Shown: positions 22,017-34,121, counted from the stretch's first letter. The stretch is DNA of 64,000 nt from Lumbricus terrestris (GCA_949752735.1 OX457038.1:20502012-20566011), one strand, 5' to 3'. Made by a program: numbers and translations. Notes: generated from the sequence alone by a model not told the origin.

Positions 22017-23177
22017 CAGGGTGCGCCAAAAAAGACCGACTCTAGGGTTTTGCCAATATCTTGGCCAAAAGTAAGAATTTCGAAATGAAATTTTGCAGTC
22101 TTAAGCACAATTCATATTTACACATGATGGCGAGATTTCATCAAAATATTTCTAATAGAACAAACGTTATATCACTTTTATGGAGGCCATGCACTCACCG
22201 TTTTTTGACGATTCAAAAACGTAATCAACACAAACTAGCAAAAACACAATTTTTTATTAAATCTCATCTCAAATAATTGTTATCAAATGGTCCTGATATT
22301 ACCAGATGATCATTATTACTACTATTTTAAACAGAAACAGGGTACATAGCCGCAGGTCACTGTGAAGTCACTTAGCAAGATGACAATCAAGTTGGTAAAT
22401 AAGGAATCTCTCAGACTGATAATTTTGCTCTTAAGGCAATTATTCAAATTTAAAAAAATGCCAAGGTGTCAATGACAGACAAAATGTTTATTCAGACACC
22501 TCTTGAGCAAGATCCTAGAGATACATTGAGCAACGTTTACTATGATAAACAGTGTGAGCGCAAACATTAAGAGTTGAGCTGAGAGTTAAGAGATTTTCCG
22601 TAAATAAATGGAGATCGGTTCAATGTCGATTGTTCTGGTTTTATTGAGAATGCCAATGGCCCCAAATCTCCGGATTTGAACCCGATGGATTGATAATCAA
22701 TTGTGGAGAGCTATGCTGGAGAAATATCACAATTTGAAGCCGAAACCAAGAGCAGTAAGAGAATTGATGGGCGCATTGGAGTTGATATGACGGGAAGATT
22801 TGCCTTTGGAACGCGTCAACAGGGCCATCAAGAACTTTGCAAAGAGACTCGAAAGAAGTGCTGGCACTGGTGGTGGGCACAATGAACACAAGTTGTGAGT
22901 CACTATCAAGTTAATTTCCAAACAGTTATTTGAGATATGACTTGATAAAATCACGTTTTTGTTACTTTTTGTTGCGTTACGCTTTTTGAATCGTCAAAAC
23001 GGTGGGTGACCTCCCTAAAAGTGGTATAACTTTTGTTCTGTTAGAAATATTTTGATGAAATCTGGCCATCATGTGTAAGTATGAACTGTCTTTAAGATTG
23101 TAAAATGTCATTTCGAAATTCTTTCTTTTGGCCCAGATATTGGGAAAAACCTAGGGGGTCTTTTTTGGCGCACCCTG
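22017..23177 (+). mobile_element. Tc1/mariner-like element with long inverted arms
   Basis: The ends are CAGGGTGCGCCAAAAAAGAC on both sides (right end complemented), each next to TA (22015-22016, 23178-23179). The inverted arms extend about 240 bp, with further GTCA/TGAC and TTTGTTCT blocks. The plus-strand interior holds the C-terminal part of an IS630/Tc1/mariner-type transposase (22628-22898). It is the longest of three relatives in the window (also 4105-4849 and 63704-64000+). Confidence 0.9.
22628..22898 (+). pseudogene. mariner-like transposase C-terminal remnant
   Basis: Translation gives GFIENANGPKSPDLNPMD, the motif that carries the third acidic residue region in Tc1/mariner transposases (family pattern WPPxSPDLNPMD/E). 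A frameshift follows, then DNQLWRAMLEKYHNLKPKPR. After one in-frame TGA comes REDLPLERVNRAIKNFAKRL and a GGGHNEH ending before TGA at 22896. The N-terminal DNA-binding half and the first catalytic Asp blocks are absent, so the copy is non-autonomous. Confidence 0.8.
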
Positions 23178-23420
23178 TATATATAGAAGCCATTGACCAG
23201 CATGGTTAATTTCATTAAGGTTAAAAGTGCACGCGCACTGTTGTGCAGGTGACGTGATTACCCTCATCATAATTATGGCTAACTTCTGACAACCCACCGG
23301 GTCACCACGCACACATGGATATTTATGTCTGCTGGACCCTCAAAATTGCAGGCCCTCCAAACTTCGGACTCGGGTTCTGCAGCACCCACAGCAACCCCAT
23401 AAATGTGGGACTGCTACTGA

Positions 23421-23800
23421 CAGTGGCGGATCCAGAACGTTTCGAAGGGGGGGCCAAAATTTTTGGTGGAACAGGGGGGAAAAATTTTCCGGGAAAAAAG
23501 TTGATGACTTTTTTTTTAGTCATCGACCAATTTTCCGGGGAAAAGATACCAACTTATCCGCCAAAAAGTTGATGAACTTTTTTTTTTTTAGTCATCCGTT
23601 AATTTTTCAGGAAAAGAACATGCCATTTCCGAACGGGGGGGCCACGTACCGTACGATTTTCTAATAGGGGGGCCAGATGTCCTGTTTTTCTCTCCCACTA
23701 CATGTGTTTAATGGCTTCTTTAAACCAAATGGGGGGCCACGTTCCATGCAATTTTTAAATGGGGGCCATGGCCGGATTGGCCCCCCTGGATCCGCCCCTG
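23421..23800 (+). mobile_element. hAT-like MITE, CAGTGGCGGATCCAG family
   Basis: The left end is CAGTGGCGGATCCAGAACG; the complemented right end is CAGGGGCGGATCCAGGGGGG. There is a perfect 8-bp duplication, GCTACTGA (23413-23420, 23801-23808). The body has GTTGATGACTTTTTTTT/AGTCATC repeats and GGGGGGCCACGT blocks. Same family as 36306-37546 and 49344-49665. No transposase is present. Confidence 0.93.
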
Positions 23801-24059
23801 GCTACTGACAGAGTCAAACAACGTTACTTGTTACAGAAGACTAACAACATGTTGCTGTGGACATTGGACAACTGGCATAATTATGATGCACCGAACAGAT
23901 TTTATCGCAAACATTCTTAGAATAACAACTCGTCTATACTAGAGACTGCCAGGTGTTTCGCCGAAACGGTTATACATCATATAGACCTAGCCTGTATAGT
24001 GTGTACATGTATCATATACATTATGTGCATATACGCGCGAATACGTGTGTATAGGCCTA

Positions 24060-24140
24060 ATAGGGTGACCATTTTCTCGCCATCAAAAACCGGGACACTT
24101 TTTGGGAAAATTCATGATAATATTGTATTCCTTACCTGCA
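24060..24140 (+). mobile_element. left end of a GGTGACCA-type element, decayed
   Basis: TAGGGTGACCATTTTCTCGC followed by AAAACCGGGACACTTTTTGG resembles the left terminus of a widespread DNA-element type. No matching right terminus is found downstream, so the element is truncated or the call is wrong. Confidence 0.35.
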
Positions 24141-24275
24141 GCCATAATTTGACCAGGGAGAGGGAACAAAAAGCAGAGGAAGACATGCAGAAAAAAAATC
24201 GTGGAGACGTCAAACATTCTAACCTGCCTAAGGGCAGAGAACGAAAAGAAGAAATTTAAGAAGGACAAAACTAGG

Positions 24276-24345
24276 AACAGAACGACTTGGAGGGTCTTGT
24301 TAAAGCCTCATCGTCAGCACATGCCTGACTGGCAGGGAGGGGTGG
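24276..24345 (+). pseudogene. short RTE-like LINE C-terminal scrap
   Basis: TTWRVLL and the following AGCCTCATCGTC/ATGCCTGACTGG nucleotides match the end of the relic at 34130-34264 (W-RSHV then AGCCTCATCGTC). Only about 70 bp survives. Confidence 0.45.
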
Positions 24346-25718
24346 GCAAGAAAGAAACTGCAAAATGCGGTCCATAGACCCGCGGGGGCCGAATCCAATA
24401 AGGTTTAAGTGAATTAAGTCTACTATAGAGTGGCGAAAATCGAAATGGCGCAATCAAGATGGGGAAACTGAATTGAGCGATTGTTCAATAAGGCACAACA
24501 GAAGACAATTTTACTAGCCTTTCGTCTTAAAGCCTGCCAATTGGCTAACGTAGACCACGAGAACAAGTAAAGCTTTGTGCTGGTGTGGTATAATGTGTTG
24601 ATCGCAAGCGACACAAAATATTTATTGCACTAGAATTGGAATAGTAGCTTAGGGGGTCAGGATTATTCCACATTTTCTGGATTTGTCTGATTTAGGCAGC
24701 CTGTAAGTTGCAGACTATAGAATAGTATATATTTAAAGTCTAAAATAGTTGTCATGTAAGTTCATAAAATCGATAAAATATTATCATCCATGCATTGGCA
24801 AACTAAGCGAGTGAAAGTAAGACCAGTTCACATTAGATAATTTTCCGTATAGTTGCGCGTTTTTGTGTGTGCCCTTTTGTTGGAGATGGCCTCTGTTGCG
24901 CGCTTTTGTCCTGCGCTGTTTTGTTACGGCGCCTATATTTTAAGGAATATTAGAAGTCAGATTCCTTGCTTGAATTTGTCCAGATAAAAAAATAACATGA
25001 ATTGTAGACAAAATCACCGAAATGAAACGTCCTGTTAATAAATGATCCTTTGATGATAATATTCTTTTTGGAAGATGAATGTCCATTGTCGCTCAAGGTC
25101 TCGATGCCGGGCTGCAGTGATTGCACCGACGAACAAACCTGGCATCAATAGGATGGCAAGAATGAACAGCTTATGGGAGTTAGACTCACCGACCAATTTA
25201 CTTTTGACATTCGCTTAAATAACATAGATGCAGTAAGGCCAAGCAGTCACTATAAGCCATTCGCGTGTCCTGGTCTTCCCTGGACCATAGGGCCCATCAC
25301 TTCATGATGTCGGCCGCACAACCAAGGCCCCGGCTTGTTATATAGGTAAGGAGCGGGCTCGACCCCTGCTGGCAATAATACGACAAATGGATCGTTTGCA
25401 ATTCCTCCACAGTTCTTATTCCCGAATATAATTATATGAACACTTCTGCCTGTAGGACTCTGAAATCGGTCTCTTTGGGCATGCATCCTGACCGATCCTA
25501 GAAACGTCTTACATAATCGGCTGCCGTCAACCAAACCTGTAGATTACTCCCTGCGTCCCGTTGATCATTACAGAAATTGCAGACAGCTTGGCACGTAAAC
25601 ATGTTATATATTAGGATGATTTATGCTTAACTTGTCAATTTTATATGTACACCAAAATGCGGCTATAGCAGTTGGTTTTTATAGAAGGAATATTCTTACT
25701 CACTTATTTACTTACCAG
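24346..25718. other. no gene recognised
   Basis: AT-rich. The minus-strand frame at 25250-25534 has no domain I recognise, although its region has a dispersed-repeat look (CTGGACCATAGGGCCCATCA). Confidence 0.4.
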
Positions 25719-26115
25719 CTGGGGTACCCGGCGTTGCCCGGGAAATTTAGGATTCGCCCCGCTCCGGCCACAACTGCACCACACCACACCCACCACACCC
25801 CACGACACTCCGACCTCGACCGGTAAGCCACGCGAGAAATTTGGGTTTTCGGGAAAATTTCCTCGTCCCAGCCCCCCCACTTCCACCCCATCTCCACTCC
25901 CAACCTTCCCACCCCCACCCACGACCCCAGCCCACCCCACCCCGACCCCTCCCCGCCCCCACACCCTTGCCTTCACTCCTCTCCACCCCACCCCATCCAA
26001 CCGCCGCCCCACCCACCCACCCCACCCCCTCTTATTTACTTATAAGCCACTTGCACGATCCTCTTATTTTTTGATCAATTCGTCATTCCATTATAACTCA
26101 GGGTGCAGCCCCGTT
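25719..26115 (+). repeat. CCCGGCGTTGCCCGGG dispersed repeat with C-rich body
   Basis: Begins TACCCGGCGTTGCCCGGGAA, as does the copy at 34981. The body at 25862-26035 is almost purely C/A/T with runs of CCCCACC. Overlapping Pro-rich frames on the plus strand and Gly-rich frames on the minus strand result from this bias and are not genes. Confidence 0.7.
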
Positions 26116-26544
26116 TCATCACGCCTGAACTATAGACCCCTATATTTATAGCATTCCTGTCATTTGACTTCCTCGAGATTTCCAGTTATGAGCATTTCCA
26201 GTTATGAGCCTTAATTTGTTCACCCAGAGATATCGCATTGCCAATTCCTTTGCAAAAAGTGAAGCCTAAGCTATTATTTTGATAAATCTACAATAAAAAA
26301 ATAACGCTATTCCCTATTCGGATGAAATACAAAATGTGTGAAACAACTCAAACAAGAATCATATTGGGTGACGGGTCTTTGCTTTTAGGTGACGGGTCTT
26401 GCTTTTAGGTGACGGGCCTCTGCTTTTTGGCGATGGGTCTCATAGATTATGTGACGTATCTGAAATCCTGGGTTACAGATCTGTGATACTTCGAGATGAG
26501 CTTAATGTCTTCATATTTCTGATATATTTAGCCTATCCCTTCGA

Positions 26545-26700
26545 GCTCCATGAAGTCAAATTGGAAGTTGCTGTCCTTTTATACAAGACTCTACATCGTC
26601 TTGCACCAAGTTACTCTGCTCACTTTTGCAGTTTCGTTATGTTTAGATCTAATCCCACTATTGGACAACATTAAGATCGCGTTCCTCTGGCCAACTGTTC
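26545..26700 (+). pseudogene. possible LINE reverse-transcriptase scrap
   Basis: VKLEVAVLLYKTLHRLAPSY is followed by a short S-HFCSF stretch. The KTLHxLAPSY pattern occurs in the C-terminal region of CR1/L2-like ORF2 proteins. It is very short and evidence is limited to this motif. Confidence 0.4.
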
Positions 26701-27212
26701 AGCCAAAAGAGACCTCTGGTTTCTGTGTCTTCTCGTGTCTGTAATAAACACTCACTGCCGCATCTTATAATGAATCACACTTTCTCTTATGTTATGTATT
26801 ATGTTATGCATTATGTTATGTTATGTTATGCATTTCTATGCGTAGGCCTATACAACTAGCCTATACATGCATGTGCTGATGCATACATGCCGCATTCTGC
26901 TCCACTCCTTCGCTTCCACACACTGTAGGCTAGTCTGTTTCCGTGACCACATGATGGTCCTAATAATCTAACACTTCTTCTATTAATTACTGTGCACTGT
27001 TTGACTAACTGATGCAATCGAGTGTAGTTTCAAGTGGCATTTAGCATCATATCATATAATCCGGACCACATCCTCCTTCGGACTATATATAGTCTATGTA
27101 TACTCTTTTAGATAACCCCTCTGACTAGACACAGCGCTCGTGAATAAGCTGGTGCCCGGAACTTGGTTTTCAAACTTTTGAGATTACGATTACGATTACG
27201 ACGATTGTTTAG
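26701..27212. other. no gene recognised
   Basis: Contains an imperfect TTATG run at 26790-26830 and a GATTAC run at 27182-27200. TAGGCCTA lies near 26844. Confidence 0.4.
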
Positions 27213-27552
27213 ACAGTGCTGTTCGATCTCTTTGAAACCGCGGGCCACTGAGGAATAGGCCTACCGTTTTCTTGAGGCCGCACAATGAACTTAACAGCAG
27301 CGACTAACAATTCTTGACAATGATTCGACTGCATTAAAATTTACTATAAAATTATCATAATGAATGCGTCGTATGAATTGGATTTTGTGTTCACATTGTC
27401 AAATGATGAGCCAAGCTTTGAATGAATGGCTAAACAAATAGCCAACATTTGACTTTGTTTTTTACTTCATTTTTACTGCATTCGCATTAATTCGGCGAAC
27501 TCGTGCGGGCTGCTAAAAAATCATCCCGTGGGTCGCATGTTGGACAGTACTT
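27211..27552. mobile_element. probable hAT-like non-autonomous element
   Basis: The left end is CAGTGCTGTTCGATCTC with CGCGGGCCACTGAGG inside; the complemented right end is AAGTACTGTCCAACATGCGA. This is the common hAT layout (CAGTGNTGNCCAAC then GCGGCCC). A target duplication is not convincing, so the ends are decayed. Confidence 0.5.
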
Positions 27553-28083
27553 AGATCTATATATACTATAGTATATAGCCTAGGCCCTAGGCTGTAGCGC
27601 AGAGAAAGCGCTTTTACGAGGTAAATAAAATGCGCTATAATATATTAAGTGCCACGGTAGGCTACGTATACATGTAAACTTATACAATACACTTGTATAG
27701 TTGTATTTATTAACGCCTATAGGCCTAATGCCTATAATATCGACCAAAACCGAGCAGACATCGTGCCAGAAGATTTGTCCGCTACAGCAGGATATTTGTG
27801 GGTAGGGAAGCCTTCGTGTTTCAATGTTTTTTAAATGAGCAGAGTGGAAATTGCCTCTTTAGACTCACCGAATCCAGTGGAAGCAATGAATCTGCCAAAC
27901 GATTGGCCGACATTCTGTTGCATGCATAACAATGCAACATGTGAGTCAGTAAGTACGAGGTTATTTACTTTCTTCTTTCCATAGGTGTATGAATATATAA
28001 TTTTAAAAATAATTCTTCAATGAATCGCCTGCAAACGCACTGTACTTTAAATGTACAAGTTATGCAGCAGGCTAATCTTAATT
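27553..28083. other. no gene recognised
   Basis: No endonuclease-like coding is visible directly upstream of the LINE at 28084, which supports 5' truncation of that element. TAGGCCTA lies near 27717. Confidence 0.45.
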
Positions 28084-30255
28084 AACATTATTATGCATCC
28101 GAATTTTTAATCCATAGTAATAACCTTAAAAAAACCTGGGGTCTTCTGAGGAGTATACTGGATAGAGATACTAACAGAGAAACTGTAATTACTGCATTGA
28201 ATGTAAATGGTGAACAAATTACTGACCCTCAGACTATAGCAACTAAATTCAATAATTTCTTCACAGGCATTGCACAATCTCTTGTTAATAAAATACCTGC
28301 TGCAACTAACTCTTTTTTCTCCTACTTATCCCAACCCCTTCCACATTCTATAGCATTAATTCCTTCTACACCTTGTGAAATAATGAACCTTGCGCATACC
28401 ATTCGCACTACGCATAGTAAAGGAGTCGATGGAATTGACCCTGCCATAGCCCTATTAACACTGCCTAAAATTGCAATTCCGCTATCAGAGATTGTCAACT
28501 GCTCATTTACCACTGGAGTATTCCCCTCTGCATTGAAAACTGCCAAGGTCATACCCATTCATAAAAAGGGCCCGAGGGACAATGTTTCTAACTACAGACC
28601 GATTTCTGTACTCCCATTCTTTGCCAAAATATTTGAAAAATTAATGTATGCACGTTTAGATAGTTTTTTTATCAAAAGAGAAAGTACTATTTCAGTCTCA
28701 GCATGGATTCCAACAGGGTCATTCTACCTACATGCCCCTTCTAAGCATACAAGACAAAATCTCTAATGCAATTGAAAATAACGAATACTCCCTTGGTATC
28801 TTCCTTGATGTAGCTAAAGCCTTTGATTCTGTAAATCATCATATTTTGATCAAAAAACTTTATAACTATGGAATTAGAGGGACACAATTACAATGGTTTG
28901 TTAGCTATCTTGAAAATCGTTTTCAACTGGTTTCTGTTAACAATTGCACTTCTGATCTACAGCTCATTTCTCACGGTGTCCCTCAAGGATCTAATCTTGG
29001 ACCTCTTTTATTTTTAATCTATATTAATGATTTACCTAATGTATCGCCTTCTATGTATTTTGTACTATTTGCTGATGATTCCAACTTATTTCATTCTGAT
29101 AAATCTATTGATACCCTATTCGACACTGTTAATTCTGAGCTTCACCGAGTCGTTGATTGGTTTCGATCAAATAAACTTACTCTAAATTTGGATAAAACCA
29201 ACTACATCCTCTTCAGATCCCATAAGAAAAAATATCCCAATGAACTTCCTATTCTACTTATTGAAGGGACTCCTATCACCCAAGTAACATCCACAAAATT
29301 TTTGGGCGTATACATTGACCAGCATCTAAATTGGAAGGAACACATCAATAATATCTCTAGCAAAATTGCTAAGACTGTTGGTGTGCTTTTTCGCTCATCT
29401 AAACTGATTCCTGTCTCTATCCGGTCTATGCTATACTATTCTCTTATTTATCCTTATTTAACCTACTGTAATTTAATTTGGACGTCTACTTACAAATCTA
29501 ATTTTATCAGACTAGTCACCCTTCAAAAATATGCAATCCGTTTTATAGCTAATATTCCTCGCCGAGCCCACACCGCTCTGTATTTCAAGGAATTTGGATT
29601 ATTAAAGATCGATCAAATTAGGCACTTGCAAATAGGAGAGTTTATGTACCGTTATAACCATGGCCTATTACCACTTGTATTTAATGATTTCTTTAACCTT
29701 ACCTCTGATCGCCACTCTTATTCAACTAGAAAATTAACTGTTTATGACCTTCCCTACGCACATAATAATACTCGTCGATTCTCTATACAATATACTGGCT
29801 CCCAATGTTGGAACTCTCTCCCTACACATCTTCATTCCCTACCTAACACAAGATTATTTAAGCATAAACTTCGCCTTTATCTACTTAAAACACTTCCTGA
29901 TATGTAATGGTTAAGGTTTCTGCTCAGTGGTTTCGCCAAGCCCTTAGTTAAGTCTTTAGTTAAGTCATTAGTTAAGAGTTGTTTTTCTCGTTATATACAG
30001 AAATGTCGATTGCTTAATTTGTTTTTCTCTCTTCCTCATCATTTTTTTTATTCCTGCAATTGAATGTTCTGTCATGTTTTTTCTTTTATATTTTACATGA
30101 ATTATGGGTGGCCCTATTAGCGGGATTTTACATCCCTTCTGGGTCTCCCCCTCTTCACCAAATTCATGTTAATGTATTATTCACTGCCATAATTGTATCA
30201 TGTTTGTGTGTTGTTTTGGTTGAGGAAAAAAAATTTAAAAAAAAACAAAAAAACA
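28084..30255 (+). mobile_element. LINE-A, 5'-truncated non-LTR retrotransposon
   Basis: A reverse-transcriptase frame (28086-29907) is followed by about 350 bp of 3'UTR with CTTAGTTAAGTC repeats, and ends in an A-rich tract at 30226-30255. The reading frame opens in mid-protein just after a stop at 28083, and no endonuclease domain is found upstream, so the 5' end is lost. The RT wording is of the CR1/L2/jockey group; the clade is inferred. With one frameshift and few other lesions, it is one of the younger retroelements here. A SINE head in opposite orientation starts right after its tail. Confidence 0.88.
28086..29907 (+). pseudogene. LINE-A ORF2 reverse transcriptase, one frameshift
   Basis: The protein would copy element RNA at a nicked target. 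Motifs in order: LKKTWGLLRSILDRDTNRET near the start; ITDPQTIATKFNNFFTGIAQ; VIPIHKKG and NYRPISVLP (RT fingers); FLDVAKAFDSVNH with the first catalytic Asp; HGVPQGSNLGPLLFLIYIND; FADDSNLF carrying the catalytic Asp pair (usual YADD or FADD); LNLDKTNYILF; KFLGVYIDQHLNWKEHI (thumb); then a C-terminal region without an RNase H motif, ending at TAA 29906-29908. A net +1 frameshift near 28685-28695 separates the part up to 28690 from the part starting at the SQHGF-like block; all catalytic residues lie downstream of it. There is no intact N-terminal endonuclease, so it is not expected to be autonomous. Confidence 0.9.
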
Positions 30256-30257
30256 TC

Positions 30258-30412
30258 AAACTGAACAACGAACTGAACAGACAGCCTGCAATAATAATCG
30301 GCGCTAATAGCAGCCCACAAAGCAAGTCCGCCATATATACGGGTCTCGAACTCGTTGCTTCTTGCTCTCCATACTAGCGTGTTAACCAATGCGCCACCCC
30401 CCCCGTCGTGTG
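30258..30412 (-). mobile_element. tRNA-derived SINE (family A)
   Basis: On the minus strand: GCGCATTGGTTAACACG (A box), then CGAGTTCGAGACCC (B box), then GGCTGCTATTAGCGCC shared with 13850-13962. It ends in a T-rich/A-rich boundary next to the LINE-A tail. The tRNA-like head implies RNA polymerase III transcription. I see no cloverleaf good enough for a functional tRNA. Confidence 0.7.
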
Positions 30413-31013
30413 AATGTTTATGGAAATAGCGCCTCTATCTGCAGACTATAGATAGATCTATGTATCAGTAGATCACAGTTGCAGTGTTGCAGCGATCTCC
30501 CTCTGACCACACGACCCATTGAATGATGGCTGTTCTGTTGAGTTTGACTGCAAAACGAGCGCATGCAGACAAACTTGAATGCCCGATTTCCTTTTAATGT
30601 CATGAGATACATGTATAGCCTAATATACGTCAAAACGTTTGTCCGTGTCTATAGAGAAATGAGAGTCAAGCATCCAGATGACCTTCTCGGTCTATATGGA
30701 TGAACAAAGGCAGCCATAGGCCTACTATAATAATCAATAGATGGAGAGGAATGATCGCTTTCATATCTGAATGCTGGAGAAGGCTAAGCTGCTGGCGGAT
30801 AATTTGTTTAGCTGAGCATGTTCATAGGCTATAACTTCGGCGATATTATATCAGATGATTCACGTCGACATGTTGCGCTCATTAACATTGATATCTAATA
30901 ATGCGTTGTTGAATGTTGGTCTTAGGTTTGGTTGATCATTCCCCCGAGCCAAAAATCATCTGTAAATACGAGTAACATATATAACTCCACGATTAACGTT
31001 TTCGAAATGCAGG
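30413..31013. other. no gene recognised
   Basis: A GAGGCGCTATTTCCATAAAC-like word on the minus strand at 30418-30440 may be a decayed LINE/SINE tail. Nothing else is recognised. Confidence 0.4.
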
Positions 31014-31021
31014 CGTCTGAC

Positions 31022-31186
31022 CATGGGCGGAGTTTATCAGTGGTTAGGGGGGGGCTAAGCCCCCAAAGAGGACCCACATTCAGTTTTTTTTACCGTGTAA
31101 AGGTATTTTTCCCGGGCTTATCCCCCCAAGAAGGCGCAGACTCATAAGTTAGCTCCTCCAAGAATGGAAACCAAACTCCGCCTATG
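31022..31186. mobile_element. 165-bp MITE with perfect 8-bp duplication
   Basis: The left end is CATGGGCGGAGTTT; the complemented right end is CATAGGCGGAGTTT. Perfect duplication CGTCTGAC (31014-31021, 31187-31194). The body contains GGGGGGGGCTAAGCCCCC, itself a hairpin. hAT-like by duplication length; no coding capacity. Confidence 0.9.
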
Positions 31187-31194
31187 CGTCTGAC

Positions 31195-31662
31195 TAGTAT
31201 ATGAAACAATAATTATGTTTGGAAAAGGAATTTTAAGGATCCGTGAAAGGATAGGCATCAGCTGGATCATATATCTTTTTTATTAGCGGTGATATCAGAG
31301 AAATGGAGATTTACTTTTATACATAGACTATAATTAATTATAGACCCATGATTAGAACAATATAAATGACGATACAATGAGAGCCATTCGATTATCTGTG
31401 TGGCAACCTCAACCTGACTGCAGTGTATAAAAATGCTAGCAGTGTATTAGGTCGTGTGGATAAGCGAAACGCGATTTTCATCGATGCCGATGGCCGACAC
31501 ATAATCTCTACTCACAGAAGCGTTGAATTAATTATAGAATTAATTATAGACGGAGCAAAGGCAGAACAGCATAAATGCAGACAATAGATTTGGACAAAGT
31601 GCATGTGATAAACGAAGAAGCGACTGAGGCTAGAAATGTCATCCAGAATCGATTGTATGCAT
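31195..31662. other. no gene recognised
   Basis: Nothing recognisable. AATTAATTATAGA is duplicated in tandem at about 31527-31550. Confidence 0.4.
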
Positions 31663-31745
31663 ATACATGCGTACATCTATGTAATCGTACATCTACGTAA
31701 TCGTACATCTACGTAATCGTACATCTATGTAATCGTAATCGTAAA
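31663..31745. repeat. 16-bp minisatellite
   Basis: About four copies of CGTACATCTACGTAAT with T/C variants, ending in CGTAATCGTAA. Confidence 0.9.
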
Positions 31746-31914
31746 CTCCATTTATATCTAGAGGACCATTGAAAGCCAAAACGCAAAGCGTCAGCTTGTT
31801 CACAAACACTGAATATCCATAAACGTATGTTCAACATTGTTCATGTTCATGCACGTATGTATGCATGCGTGCATGCAAGTATGTATTATGCATGTACGCA
31901 CGTATGCATGTATT

Positions 31915-32100
31915 GTATTGTGTCTAAGCATTTATGAAGCGTCTCTTGTATGGTGAACCGTTCAGAGGCGCTCCCAGTGCGCAGGGCTCCGCGAAAAGAA
32001 GCAGGTTTTAAGAAGAGACAAAGCAGAAGAGAGACTACCAGACAGAAGTGTAGAGCGAACATGCAGAAGGAGAAAGAGCATTCCAAAGAAAAGGACCAAT
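31915..32100 (-). mobile_element. LINE-C 3' end
   Basis: The minus strand has GGTCCTTTTCTTTGGAATGC, encoding GPFLWNALS (the family GPxxWN block). It is followed by GGGAGCGCCTCTGAACGGTT and GAGACGCTTCATAAATGC. The GAACRGTT and AGACGCTTCATAAAT words are shared with 48010-48330 and distinguish this subfamily from LINE-B. Confidence 0.75.
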
Positions 32101-32107
32101 TGAGGCA

Positions 32108-32490
32108 AATGTATGTATGTATGTATGTATGTATGTATGTATGTATGTATGTATGTATGTATGTATGTATGTATGTTTGTATTTATTTATGTATGTATGT
32201 ATGTATGTATGTATGTATGTAGGTAACTATGTATGTATGTATGTATGTATGTATGTATGTATGTATGTATGTATGTATGTATGTATGTATGTATGTATGT
32301 ATGTATGTATGTATGTATGTATGTATGTATGTATGTATGTATGTATGTATGTATGTATGTATGTATGTATGTATGTATGTATGTATGTATGTATGTATGT
32401 ATGTATGTATGTATGTATGTATGTATGTATGTATGTATGTATGTATGTATGTATGTATGTATGTATGTATGCATGTATGTATGTATGCAA
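32108..32490. repeat. ATGT tetranucleotide array, about 380 bp
   Basis: Roughly 95 ATGT units with a TTTGTATTTATTT interruption near 32175 and one GGTAACT at 32222. All Met-Tyr-Val-Cys or His-Thr-Tyr-Ile frames here are repeat artefacts. Confidence 0.97.
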
Positions 32491-34121
32491 TGTAATCAGG
32501 AAAGTAGGAATGCTGAGGCTTTGTGCTATTCGGAATCCATACAGTCTCCTGCTGCAGCTGTAGACAAAGACGATAAAAGCAGAGACTGATCTCATTCTGC
32601 TCGGAGTCATGCAAAAAGTGAAGGCGGCATATAAATAGGATGGATGAAGACAGGATCCTGCTGGTCAGACTTAGCAACTCATTCGCAGCGAACCAGTTGG
32701 TGCTACATACATACAAATCGATTCTGTATATATGTACGCAACGGTTGTTTGTATATAGACCTATTTATTGTAGGCTGCCCTGTGTGTAATTCTAATTCGT
32801 TATCTCCCTGCACATGTGTGCACTGAACGGACATTTATGGATAGCTCAGTATATGTACATCCGTTTTAAATTCTGCAGAGTTCAGTCACCTGATCGCTTC
32901 TTTAATCCTTTATAAGGTCAAGAGAAAACCATGTTAGGTTTGAGCTACTGTGGATAAGTAGCTCACAGCATACATAATTATACATATGCGCAGATATCAC
33001 GGTGTAATTACCGCCGACACATAGTTCACTGAAACTTTTATCTTTAATTGTCTTTCATTTTGTGAAGATAGGCCTATTAATCATGGTCCATAAATAGGCG
33101 CACGATGATGAATGCGACCAATAGACCATGGCACATGTAACCTGTACTAAGGTTATTTCGGGGTTAAGCGACATGTTGAAATGTGCGTACATATAGCGAA
33201 GCTAACAGACTTAGAACCCAATGATCAGTCATGGGCATGCATATTCTGCATCCAGAGGCACTTCTATAGGTGTTGGACTATATATAGGTTGTTGATTTGA
33301 GTTAGAGATTAGTAAATCATTGAGTCTGACGTGTGCCCAGCCATACAGCACGCAAGTCGGCATAAAAAACAAAAGCAGGTAGCCTATATCACGCAAGTGG
33401 GTCTTCATTCGTTTCAGCCGAAGCATAGTGAATGCATTCACTTGCAGCGCTTCTGCTACAATAATATTTGTTCGCATAGAAAGCCACAAGCAATTAAGTG
33501 CGTCACACTGAAGGGAAGTTGCATGTCTCAGGGACAGATAGTGAGAACCATTGCTACCATTGTGCTGTAGCCTACTGAAACAATCGTCCGTGAACATATA
33601 ATATGGCGAACTGAAAAGACTCAACTAACAAGCCATATAAGACGGGCGCCATATCATCACTGTGAATATTCATCAAGTATCTGTCTAGTTGCGATGTCAT
33701 ACCGCGACTCTCCATACAATATCTTGTCCGACTCAATATAAGCTTATTATTATTAAACATAAATAGTTGACTGTCTTAATAAGTAGAAAAAAGTTTACAG
33801 CGTCCACCGCCCCATAATAATTATAAGAAATGAATCGCGCCAGTTGATTCAATTAGACATGGTCATTCAAAGCACGTGTTCTGTGTATAATCAAATGACA
33901 AGTCCAGCTGAACTCAATGTTCTACATCTTATACCAGATTCAGCGCGCATGCGTGTCGAAGCTTCGGGAGGGACGCCGAATGGTCGAAACATAAAGGATA
34001 TGTGGAATGGGGGTTCTTATGCGTGTAGCATGGATTGTGGAATGGGAGGCTTCTTATGCATGTAGCAGGGATGCATACAGTCGTAGAGAAACAATACTAG
34101 CATTCAATATAATTATAGTGT
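32491..34121. other. no gene recognised
   Basis: Several short frames (for example 33229-33624 minus) have no recognisable domain. TAGGCCTA lies near 33069 and TAGCCTA near 33379 and 33569. Confidence 0.4.

Noticed and set aside
25672..26151. 159-codon Pro-rich frame and Gly-rich antisense frames
   Set aside because: Produced by a C-rich strand-biased tract inside a dispersed repeat; no domain or splice context.
32108..32716. Long Met-Tyr-Val-Cys and His-Thr-Tyr-Ile frames
   Set aside because: Direct translation of the ATGT tetranucleotide array in all registers.
33229..33624. 131-codon minus-strand frame
   Set aside because: Length is near chance for this window and I recognise no motif or signal peptide that would support a gene.
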